Shown here: in pieces, positions 25,901 to 39,565 of the stretch
Numbering within the stretch: the stretch's first letter is position 1
How the letters are laid out: each line of letters begins with the position of its first letter
NCBI GenBank assembly: GCA_008711295.1
Contig: VUYV01000120.1
Span: 421,989-485,988 of the forward strand
Direction: 5' to 3'
DNA from: Anarhynchus alexandrinus
Taxonomy: Eukaryota; Chordata; Aves; Charadriiformes; Charadriidae
DNA: 64,000 nt
Program-made: the position numbers and the translations under genes
The notes under the pieces: model-generated
Told to the model about the DNA's origin: nothing
What the model saw: only the letters and a program-made list of their open reading frames with translations
Databases searched by the model: none

Positions 25901-27804
25901 AGGCTCTTGGAAAACTATTGTCTAGTGCCTGACCTAACGGGAAGTGCAACTGCTCAACACAGGGAGCACATCCAAGAAAAAAACGAATAGCAAAAAATTA
26001 AATTCAGAGGTTGGCTTTTCCTATTTTTAGCTTGTCTGCAAGTTATCCGGAGATGCATGCAACTTATTTGGGAAGATTCAGTAAGCAGAGGGTGTTGCCA
26101 GTTCTTGCAGTGTAAAAAACCCAAATGTGCTGCATTTCTTGTGACAGATGATGAGCTGCAAAAGATACCTAAATAGGCAGCATCGTTAACGGAGGATGGT
26201 TTTAGATTAAATATTTTTCAAGTACAAGCTGAAGCACTTGGCTCCCTCATGTTAAAGAGAGACACACAGAGAGAGGAAGAGAGGCGGACAGAGACTCAGC
26301 GTGTGTATGGTTCTGTGGCTGGGGTCATAGGTTGTGTAACTGTTCAGAAATTAATGAACTGGGCTGCAGCTGGAAAGGTGCTTTGCATTTCCAAACCCTC
26401 CCATAAGAGGGACGCTGCACTCCACCATTTGCAAAGATCCCCACAGACCTGGTGGGGACTAGGCAGCAGCAGTCTTGCTGTTGAGGGTTTGCCTGTGTTA
26501 CAGGCAGGCCGGGTGCGAACATTGCCCGAGACCGCCTCCCTTCCCAACCCCATTAAGCACAGCTCTGTTCTCTGGCCTGACCCACTAACAAGCTGCAGCC
26601 TGAGCTCTGCAAGAGCAATCCTGAAGCTTTCGCTGAGCTACCACCTCAGTTTGAGATCCAGGCCCTCCTGGAAGGGGAACAGTGCTTTAATCCCAGCCTG
26701 TGGCTGCCTAGGGTCTCTCCTCTGTGCCTTATTGTGCAGACATGAAGAACTCAATTTTGTTTTCCTCAGAACTGCTGTAGCTCAGTGACCCCCACTGAGT
26801 TGCTCCCGATGGAGAGCTAAAACTGTCCCTCACCAAATGCAGCTGTTCCTGATGCACATAGGCTCCTTCTTTCTTCTAGCTGCATTTACTGCTAAGGGCT
26901 TGTTAGCTCCCCACTACATTTTCTTTTTCCTGTTCAAACCAAGAATCAGGCCGAGGTGCCATTCCCTTCTGCGAGCTCTGGGAACGTCACAGTCCTGGAG
27001 GTAAAGTCTCACCAGGAGGTCATAGCCAAGGGATTTGCATTGCGTTTAGCCAGGAGGTTATTGTCAGCTGCGCTCAGGCACTAATTGCTGATGAGACTGT
27101 GTATATAACACACCTTGTTTCTAATAATGTAAACAAGTATTTTCCTGGCCTTGGCACTGGCAGCCAAAATGCGATTAAAATTCAGTGAGTTTCCTCCTCT
27201 CCCTGGTAGTGAGCATTCCCACCCTTCCAAAGAAGGCAGCTGCCCTTCCAGGGCTGTGACTTGAGCCGTAGCCTGGGTGATAAATTCTGTGAAGGAAGAT
27301 GCGAAACTTCGGGAACAGCCTGTTTCCTCAGAAGGGCTGCGGAGCCTGTTGCTCGGAGTACCCCATTGCGTTGCTTCAGCAAGGAAAAGGCAGTGCTGCC
27401 CCACAATGGACAAAAGGGATGTGATATCCCAAGGTCTCTTTCAGCACCAGATTTCCAACTTCAAGGGAGGACAAGCTGGAAAAGAGGCAGGTATGTCTCT
27501 GCTGATCCTGCCTGCACCCTCTTGAAATGCCTTGAATCTGTGCATAAGGGTTTCTGTTGATCACCTGTGGGGTCAAGGAGGAATTGCTCAGCTCCTCGGT
27601 GCAGACCTTGGCTATGGGGGAGTTTGTTTCTCTGTTATTCCTGTCCTCCAGTGATGCAGAGGAGTGTGGCATCACCAAGTGACGGCATGTGGAGAGGCTG
27701 GGGTTGTGCTCCCAGCAGTGCGCCTGCTAATACCTGCAGGCTTTCGATGATGTGCAGGAGGAATTATATTTTCCAGCCTAGGTTGATGGAAACAACCACA
27801 CAGC
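22901..27804. other. Intergenic spacer, no gene recognised
   Basis: No exon, RNA gene or repeat family recognised. The plus-strand frame at 26249-26788 (179 codons, starting MLKRDTQREEERR) is the longest. It has no domain and no splice or promoter context that I can see, and frames on the other strand overlap it. I treat it as chance. Confidence 0.5.
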
Positions 27805-27989
27805 TTTTTCTTCTCCCTCCCTCCCTCCCTTCCTTCCTTGCTTCCTTCCTTCCTTCTTTCCTTCCTCCCTCCCATCCTCCCTTCCTCCCTTCCTGCCTGC
27901 CTCCCTTCTTTCCTTCCTTCCTTCCTCCCTTTTTCTTTCTTCTTCCTCCCTCCCTCCCTTCCTTCCTTCTTCCTTTCCTCCCTTCCTTC
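27805..27989. repeat. Polypyrimidine tract, (CCTT)n / (CCCT)n-rich
   Basis: About 185 bases that are almost entirely C and T on the plus strand, made of CCTT and CCCT units with rare G or A interruptions. It is purine-only on the minus strand. It generates low-complexity open frames in several phases (Ser/Leu/Pro-rich on plus, Glu/Lys/Gly/Arg-rich on minus) that should not be read as proteins. Long mirror-like homopyrimidine tracts of this kind can form triplex (H-) DNA. Confidence 0.95.
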
Positions 27990-27997
27990 AGCATGGG

Positions 27998-28012
27998 GGT
28001 GTGTGTGTGTGT
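27998..28012. repeat. Short (GT)n run
   Basis: About seven GT units immediately after the polypyrimidine tract, forming a compound microsatellite with it. Confidence 0.8.
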
Positions 28013-31000
28013 CTTTTTCTTCTTGTGGACACCTGGGAATTGCCATGAACAAGTCCCAGGGTGCCACAGAGGACCTGAACATGAGCGAGGCCCGTGGGGC
28101 TCCTCTGTGCATTTCCTGTGTGCAATGTGGGTTTGACTTTCACCAGACTTGGGAAGTGAGGCATGGAAGCCCCCATGTCCCCTTGCTGGTCTCTTGGCTG
28201 GTCTCAGCCGGCTGAGGGGTCCAAGCTCATATCCCAGGTGGATGCTAATGTATGCAGGAAGGCTTGCTCCTTTGGCAGATGTTCTGCACTTCACTACATC
28301 AGAGACTCAGCTGTCAGCAGAGAGGGCACCATGCATATTCAGGGCCTCCTTTAATGTCAGCCATTGCAGAAAGCGTCTGCCGCTTGGCAGTAACTGCTTG
28401 AAATGCTGGGCGGCTATCGGGAACACACCTCGGCACACTCTGTGCAAATGGAGGAGCTCCCTTGCAGGCCTTTGATTCTCAATCCATTTATTAGAAGGGC
28501 TGATTACTCTGGTCTCTACTCTGGGAGACTTTTCACTAGCAAGCTAGATGGTGAATTTACAGTCCACCAGGTGCAGCACACTTGCACCCTACGGGGCTAA
28601 TGAACTTTAAGCTTTTCTTCTAGAAGGTGGCTTAATGCACTTCTTCCAAATTCCTTGCTCAGTAATTGCCAGTAAACCTCTTCCCACAGCCAGCACGCTG
28701 CAGCAAGTGCACGAGGACCTTAGTCTGGTTACTGTGCATTAGCTCCCTCAGGTACGGACATACAAAGGTGGTCAGAGTGATCAAAGGTGGTCATTAGTCT
28801 CTTCCATCTTATCCTATAAAGCTTCTAGTTAGAGCTGAGAAAACAGTAAATACCTAGCATGTAAGGGCCCAAGTGCTCTGCTAAAAGCAGTGAAATGGGA
28901 GTTTGTGCATGTGCAATAAATAGTTGATATAGTTGAAGTACCATATTTGTGATTTTTGTTTATTTACTCAGGCTTCCTGGCTTGTAATTTCACCTTTACC
29001 AAGTGCTGGAAGCCTGTGGTGTTGGAGTAAACGGTGCTAAGGAACCTGGAGCCTGTAGTCAATATATAAATCTAGATGCTGGTGGCATCTGATGGGTGAA
29101 GACTTTCTCAATCTTGCTGGAGGAGAATAACTGGAATCATTGTGGTGTTGCTCTTTCAGGATGCTCCAGACTTGAGCATATCAGAAACTATCAGAAGACA
29201 GTTACTGGAACCATCATAACATGTCCCTCACCCAGTGTGTCAGTGTTGCTGGAGCTTTCAGCTAAGACCTGGGCAAAAGCTGAGCTGCTTATGCCTGCCT
29301 GAGGTTACATTCATTTGTGGGTATTTTATTCCTCAGGTCTAGGAGGTTGAAGGGCTTCACTGTGTCACACTGATTTCTTTAGGATTCTGGCTAGTTATTG
29401 TGCTTCTCAAGATTACCAGGCTTGCTTTTCCAAGGCAGCGGTCAGCCATCAGTCAAGCTGTACCAGCCAAGAAGGACACAGATGTGTCTTGTAGAACATC
29501 ATTTAAGGATAAGAGTATGTATAAAATGATACCCAGAGAAGTGTTTCACAACAGCAGGGTCAGCTCACATTAATCAGTATTCCTGGTGCAGTGCCTCACT
29601 GTAGGTTCAGTATGTGGGACACGTTTGCTATGCACCAGCTCTGGTGGTAGAGAAGGTGTCCAATCTTCAGCCATTGCACCAGTAAGAGGACTGTGAGAGT
29701 TTTGTTGCTAAGGGATGGCCTCAGCATGAGTTTTCGTTATGAATGCTGTGTATCTATCTGACACAGTGATCTGTACAGAGTGGTGACAGTCACAAGTCAT
29801 CACCAGCTGTGGCTACCGTCACCAGCTGTGGCTACCAGAAGGTTGTCCGCCTCTGGCTCTGGAGCCGGGAGCTGGCCCTTGGCTTAGCAGGTACCTCCCT
29901 TCGGGGTCACAAGCGAGTCCTCAGCCAAGCATTAGCTGCCATTTCCACGCTGGGGTGATGGAGGAGGGTTACCATTGGTCCTACCTGGCATTAACTTGTG
30001 AAACCTCTCAAGTCTGCCAGCCTGTGGATTTGCTCCAGGCAGACTGCGCACCTCAGTGCTGTTCCCACTCCCCATCCAAGGTTTTGAGTTTAGTTAACAA
30101 ATCCTCATCTCCCCTGGGTGGTAATCTGGAGTTAACACGGGCACCAGTGGTGCCACCCAGCTGAATGCACTGGGAACACTGACTGAATGTAGGTGACCAT
30201 TCAGGAGAGCAACCTCCACTTCCAGGGGTCAGCAGGCTCGAAGCTCTAAAAGTCCCCGAGCATCTCCTGGTCAGCCGAGAAGTCTGTGTGCCATATAAAT
30301 CAGACACTGTGTACAGCTGGAGGTGCTCAGGTTGGGCCTGTTAGACATCTGCTTCCTGTCCCTCAAGCTTCAGCACTGCTTTGCTGCTTGATGTGCCAAT
30401 GTGCCCAGACCACGCCTAACATGGGACACCAGGACAGCAAAAACAGCACACAGGCATGGCTGCATCACCAGTTGTCAGCCCTGCTGGAGCCTGCAGCCAG
30501 GCTACAACAGCCCAGAAGTTACAGCCTCCACCCAGTCAACAGGACAGTTCAGGTCTTGTCTGATCTGGGCTGGCAGCGTTTGGACCCACAGCTCCCACGG
30601 CACGGGAGAAGGCAGTCAATCAGCAGGGTAAGGAGGGAAATTTGGGAGAAAGCACTCCCCTTTTGAAGCTAGCTGTCCTGCAAGGAGGAAGACAGGATTC
30701 ACAAAGGGTCGGTGGTGTACAGAGTAAGGCCCTCGCAAGCAGCCTAGAGGGTGAAGCTTGGCAAATACAGAGTCCCTGGGTTGTGGACTACATATGCTTT
30801 TTTCTTTTTTGTAAGTCAGTGACTAAGATAAAGCTCTAAAACGCACAGTCACTGATACCACAGTAAAATTTCTGTGAAAGATTCAGAAAACCTGCATTTT
30901 ACCAAACAAAGAAAACTGGCAATTTTGGGACCACCCAATATAACCCTGATGCTGGCTAAAACAGAGCTTGGTGCAGAACCAAGCTGAACCTGAACGCTGC

Positions 31001-34000
31001 AGCTCAGGCCATAGCGCCATACTGTGTAATCTTTCCTGCCTCTCTTCTTGCAAGCTATTTATACCACCCCCACTTCACGTAGGCTGCAGCTGCTGCTGTG
31101 CCTGAGTGTCTCGGGCTGAGTGAGCCGCTCTCTGGAGGATGCTTTCTTCTAGGAATCAGGACACAAAGGCTGTTGGAGCGTATTGTTCGGCATCTCCCAG
31201 TGAAATGGGAAATCGAGGACAGAGAGCAGGATGGAGGCAGGGCTTGCCACTGATCCCCGTTGCCCTTTGCGCAGAAAGGATGCTGAAACATCAGAACATG
31301 AGAAGAGCATTGATATATGCGTAGTGGGGAGTAGAATAAAAAGGAGGCAGAATCTACGTCTGCTTTTGCACTGCTTACAAAAAAGGTAACGTGCACTTCC
31401 TCCAAGATGGTGGGAAGTCCAGCTTTCCTGGAGCATGTGTCAGCCCTCAGGAGCACTCATTAGCTGTCTTATGACTGTCCCTGCTAAATTAGTGGGAAAA
31501 GACCTGATTTGACACTGAATACTTCTCAAAATGCATTATTTTCTCATCTTTGGCCAGAGCCTTTTAGGCATTTAGCTGCTGGGTGGGTAAGTACATTCGG
31601 TGCCTCATTTCCCAGATGAAGTGAGGCTTTTTGGGCAAAGAGCTGGCTTGCCATGTGTGCGCATAGCCACACCACAAGGCCATTTTGTTGCTATTCTCTG
31701 GGTGTTACAACAGTGTGGGCTTGTCCTGCACCTGGATTGACCCCTGGAGAACACCTCTGGTGTAGGCAAGTCTTGGCACAGGTCCCTTCTCTTTCAAACA
31801 AGAGTAAGATGCAGGGGTGGCCTTGCTCTCTAAGCGTAGCTAAGACTGCATCCCGAATAGTGCAGTATATCACACCCTGTGAAAATCCTATTAGAAATGT
31901 CTGCGAAGGCTGGATGCTGACAGAGCTGTCTCATGAGGATGGCTAAACTGCTGGGACAGTCAGTCCATCGTGTGCCAGAGCCCTATGTTACTATTGGCCT
32001 AATTTGGGCCTACAGCGAGAGAATGATTAAAAAACTGCAACCCACGATATGCAGCACTGAATGCTTGGTGGTGATAATGGCCAAGAATCACAAATTAAGT
32101 CCATTTTGGGGCCAGAAAAGGAAATAGTTGTGCAATAGCATCACTTCCTATTCAAATTCTCTACAGACGGGGAATCAAAGTCCAAGATAAGAATCACAGG
32201 GTGAGGCTGATACGCGCTGAGGTATGTTGGCCATGAGAGTTGTTTTGCGTCGTCTTGGTTGTGACCTATATGATCTGTGCCTCCTTTGCCCCGGCACTTC
32301 TGACAAGGCTGGGAGCTATGGGTCTAGGCTACTGTTGGACATCAACTTATGAATTCTCGTGGTGCATTTGTAAGCTACAGTGAGCTAAGTCCACGTTATT
32401 TCTGAACATGAAATCCACATAAGGATGTAGTATATTTTTATCTTACAGATTATCAGCATCACAGTTGTAGTGAATGCGCTTTAACTTCCCTGAGCATCTC
32501 TGTTATCACTCAGTCTCTATTTTTCAAACTATAATGTAACAAGAGACATCAGCAGCATAATACCTCAGGCTACTATTCACAGCAAAGGCATCTCAGCTGG
32601 GAATGGAAACCCGCTATGCTCTTTCCTCTTGTGCTTCTTAGGGCAAGTGTGGTGCTCTGCAGCCAGGATGGGAAAACTACCTTGCGAGTACATGTGGGTG
32701 AGATCCGGCTGGGAACTGCCAGACCAACTAACTTGCGCTCTGTCACCCTCCTTCAGCCTTTGTTTTGATGAAAACAGTGAGGGAGATGACAATGCAGGTT
32801 CTCAATAGGCACAATCCAACCTACCTAGTTCCTGGCTATTTCTGAAAGGGGCTCATGTCGCCTCCACTGCCTCCTCCGCAGTAAATAAACAACCCCAAAA
32901 GTAAAGGCCATGAGCATGGTGAGCTGGTCTGACTCACCCTGTAGCCTCACATTCACCAGACGTAATGCAACAGGAGCAAAGCAAATGCGGGGACAAGGTC
33001 TCCTGTTCAACAGCAGCTGCTGTTGGTTTGGGTCAGGCCTAAGATGAAGTTGCACCATAACCTGGCATCCAAGACATGTTTTGGTTAACCCTTTCTGTTG
33101 CTGAAGCTCAGCCTTGCAGTACGTGACCCTTCAGGTGAAGCCTCTAACCCAAAACAGATGATGAAGAACATGCCAGAGTTCTCTGACAGTAGAAGATGGA
33201 AACTGTACAAAGGTATGTTTGCATCTGCTGGTGGGCCCTCTCCGGCGCTTTTCATAAGCCAGAGGAGCTTGTGCCTACTCCCATTTTTATTTTTAATCTC
33301 TCAGACGCCAATGCTGGCTGACTCAGAGCATATCATGAAGCAATAGTTCGCAAACAGATGTGTTGTGATTTACTGCTTCATGTGGTGCTGCCACCCGTGC
33401 AACTTCTGTCCAGGGAGGCAGAGGCGGTGGGCAGGAGCACCTGCCCTGGAAACCTGGCTTCCTGCAGGATGGCCACCAGCGTGGGGAGGTACCACAGAAG
33501 CAGGGCAGTGGGATCATCAGGCGAGCAGGACTTATTCCCAAAGGACACGTGTGATGTGATTTTTTAGCCTAAGAGCATGTAGGTTGTGTGTCAGTGAAGG
33601 CAGTCGCTGGGTGCTTTGGTGATAGGACCTGCCCTGTAGGTTGCAGGGTTCCCGTTCCAGCACCTGGGAGTTTGTTACCCTGAGCGCTTGCTTGCAAGAT
33701 TAAAAAGAAGAAAGACAGAAAAAAAAAGCCTTCTGGAAGGGACCCTTAAAAAAAAATAAATTGTTCAGTCAGAAGATTGCTGTTTTACTCCAGATAAAGA
33801 GCTATTTTTGCAAGGCAGTCGAAAGGGAAACAACTTGTTATGTTTTATGGCCTCTGTTGCCCCCTCCAGTCCTACATTAGTAGTCGGTGCTGTTTGGAAA
33901 ACAACAATCCTGGGAAAACCTGCACTAATAATAATGTCTCAGGGTCATTATTTGATATACATCTGACGTGTTGGAAGTGAAAATTGGGGTCAGAGTTTCC

Positions 34001-37000
34001 TTTTCTGGCACTGCCAACTTTCTATCAGGAAAGCAAAATCTGTTTGTAGAGGAGACAGCTTTATAGGAGCTGAAGTGAACTCACAGAGGAACTTCAAGTC
34101 ATCTCAAAACTTTCTGCCATAAATGTAAACTGCACCTGTAACCTGGCTGTCTGCAACCTGGGAGCACGGGCATGCATATGTGTAGAAAGAAATTACACTT
34201 AAAAAAATTGTACGCAAGTCCATTTTTCAATTTGGTGGCAAGCCCGAGGGCACACATGCTGATCAGATGTTTGTTCCTCGGCTGCACCAGCCGGAGGGAG
34301 CCCCAGCTTCACCTTGCAGAGGAGGGGGGCTCAGCTATGGAAACAAACAAAAGCACTGACCCCACACCTTTTAAAGCCACGTCACTGTGGGAATAACCAA
34401 CAAATAATATCATTACCTTATTATGTCTTATGTCTAATTTTTTTCAAGCCAGATAGATGGGGCACCTTCAGTAATTCCATACTGGAATGTCACTTTCTTG
34501 GGGAGGCAATTTGAGAGGCAGAGAGGGAACCAAGAGCTAGTCACGCAACGCCAGTGTGGATGGGGGGAGCAGGCGGTAGAGATTCATACCTAGATGAAGC
34601 AGACAAGGGTAATGTCTCCTACAGAGGTGCCCGCCTCATGTAAGGACACAAAGGAAAAGAATTCAGCACAATGACGACACATTTCATCAACTCGTTAATG
34701 TCCAAAATGGGTTTTTACACTCAGTTCCTCCAAATAAGTTTTCTAAGGGAAGGCATATTTAGAAAGGCAAAAGCACTCTCTCTCTCGTACCTTCGGCAGC
34801 TTTGCTGTGCGCTCCTACCGTGCCTTACGGACTGCAGCCAAAAGATCGCGTCTGTCAGCCGTTGTACTCTGAAAATGTCTGGGCAAAAATGACAGTACGG
34901 TGATGTTCAGTGCTTGTCCGTCTCATGACTGGGTACGCAACAGGAGCCGGACAGAAGTGGGTACATCTTTTCAAAGGATTTATAAATTAAAAGGTACCGT
35001 TTTCTCTCTTTGAAATAATAATTAGGGAGACTAGGCGCTTGGGCTACAAAGGTGCTTTAAACTGGGAACTAGAAAGGCCAGGTTACCAAGGTGGTGGCAA
35101 ACCAGCATATCAGGACCACACATCCCTGACATGGGGAAGAGCGAAGTCTGACCAACACTCACCCCACATACACCCTCCTTCCCAAAAAAGTTTGTGTTGC
35201 ATCTCTTTTTGATTCTCTTTAGGTTTAACTTCACTGTCCCATCTCTTCAAGCCCACTTGCTGGCTTTGCAAGTCTGAGAAACTCCCACCCAGTTTCACAT
35301 CATCAGCGACAAGAACCACGCAGGTCAAAAGTTGAATATTCACTGTCTTCCCTATTGTCCACGAGTAGGATTCTTACCAGCTAGTTTTTTTGTGATAATA
35401 TAGATGCCTGTGGAAATGCAACACATTCTAGCGCAGCCCGCTGGTGGGATCAGAGAAGGTAGTTTGGAGAAGATGAGGTTAAACAGATGAAACGCTGGAG
35501 AAGTGTACTTGCGGAAAGCATATTTTAGCATACAAGGTTTTTAACTTGATGCTAGAGGAGAGAGAGGATGATTGCCAGATTGACGGTTAAGAAAAATGTA
35601 ATTTTAACTGACAACTGAACAAACAAAGAATTAGCGAGGTAAATCTGGAACTCCGATATACCCAGGCTTATACTATCATTCCAGAGTAGAACAGTCTACT
35701 CAGGAAAAAACAGATTTTCAAGGAAAATTATAGCATTTTTAAAAATAGCCTTTGATGTTTAAAATGCATATAATTAATAACAAAAGTTTTCAGAGATACA
35801 GTTGGATTAGTTCTGCTTGGACTGGTTCTCTTGTTCCTGTGATTCTCTGTCAATCACGAAAGCAAAAAAAGAAATGAAGTAATACGTGGAGTAAAAATGG
35901 CTACCTCCACCAAAATTAGCGATGAACTTTAAGCAATTACTTGAATGATAAGTTTTCTTATTGTAAGCACTGCGGAGTCAGACCTTTTATCATGTGCAAC
36001 AAGAGATTGTTGTTACACGCTAGCACGTGCTTAATACACCAAATGTTAATCGTTTTGAGTAGGATAAGCACACTGCAGAGTGAGGGAAGTTTCCTCTGAA
36101 ACCTGCTGTTCCAGTCTTAGGGATGAGAAGTGTGTTTGATCCCTGCTGAAAGGCCGGAGATCTCAAGCTTGTGCGACTTGTCATTATAGCGATACAGTTG
36201 GAGTGCTTGACAATGCAATTTAATAACCATATTAAACTGGTGCAGGTACAGGCTGCTGGGTGGAGGGGAAGCCCTGTCTTCTCTTCTGCATGGTAGTGTT
36301 ACTACTTGTGCAGTAAATCAGATGAAAGAACTACCTGAAGCCTTTACTAGGCTTTGCCCAAAGCTTAGTAAAACCCTGGAGCAAGGGGTTGGCTTAGTTT
36401 TCAGCTGGATCAGCCCCTGATTTATCTCACCACTCATCTGAACAACTATTATTTCTGACACAGGCTGGGGGAGCAAAAGCACACATAGATCCGTGTATCC
36501 ACATGGAGACTGGGTCAGCCACAAAGTCCAGGAGCATCCCTCATGCAGGTGACACTGTCCCATTGGCACCAAGGGGAACACTTCCGTGGGACGGGCTGTT
36601 CACACTGGCATTGCTTGCTTCACTCCTGTGACTGAGATACCAGAGCAGTCTGAGAATGGATTGCAAAAGGCAGATCTTTCTGTTTATCGACTGAAACAGA
36701 TATAAAAATATTCTTGGCCTTCTTACTAGATTAAAAAAATAAAAATTACAGCTGTAAAACCTAGTAACTTTATTTTTAAGCTGAAAACTATGTTTAAACA
36801 AGTGTTGCTGTTTAATTCATATGCTGCAAGGATTTCCACTTCTGCCTGAAAATTCCTGAATGTACAGACTTACAGCGATAATCCATTTTTAAAAATAGGT
36901 AGCTGAGGCTATTCCCAAGAGGTAGAAGCTTGCAGATTTACAGCGAAACTGATTCCAGTGTAAGAAAAATGAAACACATATTCAGGTTCATCTGATATAC

Positions 37001-38564
37001 ACAACAGTGGTGACAACTTCTCCACTAGTAAAAGATGACACAATTAGACTGCTAACCTTTCCACTTTGGGAGTTTATCAAGAAGGGCCAGGACTTTAAAT
37101 TAAACAAGAAGAATCAAAGATAAATTCTGCTATCACAGAATTCTCCTATTCTCCATTTCCATCTGAAGCTCTCTTGAAAAAGACCACAAGTCTCAGATCT
37201 AGGTGCAAACTGCCTTGATAGAAAAGCTTTGATATTATAATAAAAGGTGAATAAATATTGTGAAGGAGCATGTCTGTGAGAGGTATTACAAATTTAAGTA
37301 ACTGAACTGTGATAGCAGAAGGGCTCAGAAAGAATCGAATTACACAAATAAAGGTTTTGCAGTATCTTTTGGGACACCAGGTACCATATAGTGGGTGCTA
37401 AAAGACAGCAGGGCCAAAACATGCATTATGAGCTGGGACTAGAAAAGAGAACAGTTGGCAAATAGAAAAGAGGGGGGAAAGAACCCACCAAGGACAGTAG
37501 GAAGAAAACATGCAAAACAGGCACTTTAAAAGGGGAAGGAAAACTTTGATGTTTTCGCAGCGAGCAAGATGACACAATTTCTACTGGCTTTTAAATAGAT
37601 TTGAAAACACTACCTATTATAGCCTTTTGGTCCGTTTTACAGAGAACATATGGTCTAAGCACTAAGCAGATATAATTTGAAAGTAGCCTCAGCCTAAAAG
37701 GCACATGAAATGCCAGGGGAAAAAAAAAGAGAGGCAAAAATGAAGTGCTGCCCCAAGTTTAAGTCTTCTGCCATTTGGAAACTCTCGCTGGAGCGCGCAG
37801 AGGCTGTGTCGCAGAGAGATCCTCCACGCATTCGAGGTGAGCAAGCTCTCTGCTGAGCGACAAAGAAAAACATTTGCCGTTATTTTTCTGAATCATCTCC
37901 TATCTTGTGCTAAGCACTTTAAAACCGCTTCTTGCGACGAATCAGGCAAATACCAAGGAGCACCCAGTCTAACAGGGGACCTGGAATTCTTCCCAGGCTC
38001 CATACAAGCCCAATGTTGTCAGTGAGCAGACATTAGACTACCCCAGCTCACACACCCCGAATATTCATTGCAACGAATGACTCTTCTCCTCGCATCTCAG
38101 ATAAACCCTGGCAAGTATTTGTCTACTAAACATCGGCCCTATTACTACTGATATGGCAGTAATATGTAACCAGCCAACTTTTCCTTCAAGGGACACACAG
38201 TGCAGGAGATGTTGAGAAACAGCTACGAAGACAGGTAAGGAAAACTGAAGAATAGCGTGTAAATATTTAACACGATCTTCCCAAAGACTACCAAGGTATA
38301 CGTAATTGTTCATGCATTACATAGAGGCAGCGTAATCTAGCTTCATCAAGAGGTGGAGTTGAAGGAATAAAAAAGCAGCGAAAATTTAAGGAAATCTGAA
38401 ATCTAAGATAACAATATAGCAGCTTTTCTCTAAACTGGCCTCAGGGCATTTAATTTTGGTGTCGTTCATCTTTGAGGCCAGTCAGCCACAGGCCCCACAT
38501 CATAAAAACATGCTCACAAGCCATCTATTTCCCCCCTGGATTCGCAACCAGGACACAGGAAAGG
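28013..38564. other. Intergenic spacer downstream of TTC7B, no gene recognised
   Basis: No protein-coding exon, tRNA or CR1 copy recognised. Minor items are a 19-base-period tandem repeat at 29800-29836, a 12-base direct repeat (CAAAGGTGGTCA) at 28763-28774 and 28782-28793, and A-rich runs near 33718-33758. GC content drops toward the TTC7B end. Open frames here, for example 30286-30666 on plus and 31055-31456 on minus, have no recognisable domain. Part of 36-38.5 kb could be longer TTC7B 3' UTR, but I have no evidence for that. Confidence 0.5.
29800..29836. repeat. Two-copy 18-base tandem repeat
   Basis: The 18-mer TCACCAGCTGTGGCTACC occurs at 29800-29817 and again at 29819-29836. It is a minimal tandem duplication with no function apparent. 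Confidence 0.85.
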
Positions 38565-39343
38565 TTCCATTTAAAAATCATTTTATTATTAACATAATCT
38601 TCCCATTTAGCCAAGTGTGGGTCATGTATAAGGAATGTCGGTAAATATTCCATTTGAGGCTTCTTTTTACATATTTCCATTGATAAATAAACTCTGAATT
38701 CACATAAAAAAGTTAAACTTAAATAACTAATATATTTTTGTAACAGGCATACATTGGTAAAATATAAATATTCTTGTACTCAGCCTTTGCTCTAAATAGA
38801 GATAACAGTTAGCCACACATCACAGTTATTAACAACTAAAAACAAGAACTCAACTGATTTTCTGGCCTGGACCAAAATAGAGATGGAAACAGAAAATTCA
38901 CATTTTGACTTTGGGCCAAAAGAGGTTGAGAGGCAGGAAGAGAACAGTTTTATTAACAGCCTTGTTAAAAATAGTCTGCTCTGCCACTGAATTTTAACTT
39001 ATTCTACATTTGGTAGTTGATTCCATTATAATTTTATGTAACACTCAAGTATCACTAACAAAATATGGCACATCATCCATGAACAATGTAACGATGTTTT
39101 AAAACTACCAGGGCAAAAACGTAGGCGATATGAGTGATTTGGTTCTGGCTAGCCATTTTGTCCTCTCAGTCTAACATTAATATATTGCATCACGTCACTG
39201 TTTTGGCCACTTTCCCACAAAAGACTGGAGTTTGTTACCTGTAGCTCTAAAGTTTTTCAAACTAACCAGTTACCAGGTGGCCCGATACACCTGGGTTTCT
39301 GCACCCAGAAGTCAGACCAAAATCGGTCGATCAAGATGCCCTC
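38565..39343 (-). other. TTC7B: Probable TTC7B 3' UTR with two candidate poly(A) signals
   Basis: This is non-coding sequence directly after the TTC7B stop on the minus strand. Two minus-strand AATAAA hexamers are visible, at 38949-38954 (about 390 bases after the stop) and 38582-38587 (about 760 bases after it). The distal one is followed at about 38545-38565 by a GT-rich stretch on the minus strand, as expected for a cleavage element, so it is the better candidate for the main end. The UTR could extend further; the end given is inferred, not seen in a transcript. Confidence 0.5.
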
Positions 39344-39565
39344 TCAAAGGACTCTAGGAATGATGGTAAAAGGGACCACGGGACTGCTAGCTTCAAGCTC
39401 CAGCGCCGTCAGGAAGCATTCCGTTGCGGCATCATCATTGCCTTGAGCCTGCAGCACCTCTCCCAGGCCGTTCCACACCTCATGGGCCGTGGAGTTCACC
39501 TGGACGGCATCTCTGAGAATCTTCTCCGCCAAGCTATAGCGCCCGAGCTGGTGAAGTATCAGAGC
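39344..39565 (-). CDS. TTC7B: TTC7B, last coding exon (C-terminal 73 residues)
   Basis: This is the terminal coding exon of tetratricopeptide repeat protein 7B, read on the minus strand. On that strand a CTTGCAG acceptor (CAG at 39566-39568) precedes the first codon, GCT, in phase 0. The frame runs 73 codons to TGA at 39344-39346. Residues 1 to about 26 (starting [11 protein letters not shown]) finish a TPR split by the intron. Residues 28-61 form a full TPR with the family positions W31, L34, G35, A47, F51 and A54. The protein ends TIIPRVL. As I recall it, human TTC7B differs at only about two of these residues, and TTC7A has a different C-terminus. Known role: TTC7 proteins bind PI4KA and FAM126 (hyccin) and, with EFR3, hold the lipid kinase at the plasma membrane for PI4P synthesis. 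An open frame continues past the acceptor to 39838, but that part is intron and has no TTC7 similarity. Confidence 0.95.
   Translation of the reverse strand, partial: ALILHQLGRYSLAEKILRDAVQVNSTAHEVWNGLGEVLQAQGNDDAATECFLTALELEASSPVVPFTIIPRVL

Noticed and set aside
26249..26788. 179-codon plus open frame
   Set aside because: No recognisable family, no promoter or splice evidence, and frames on both strands overlap it.
27567..28136. 189-codon plus frame and overlapping 146- and 176-codon minus frames
   Set aside because: They owe their length to the polypyrimidine tract, which encodes only low-complexity Ser/Leu/Pro or Glu/Lys/Gly/Arg runs.
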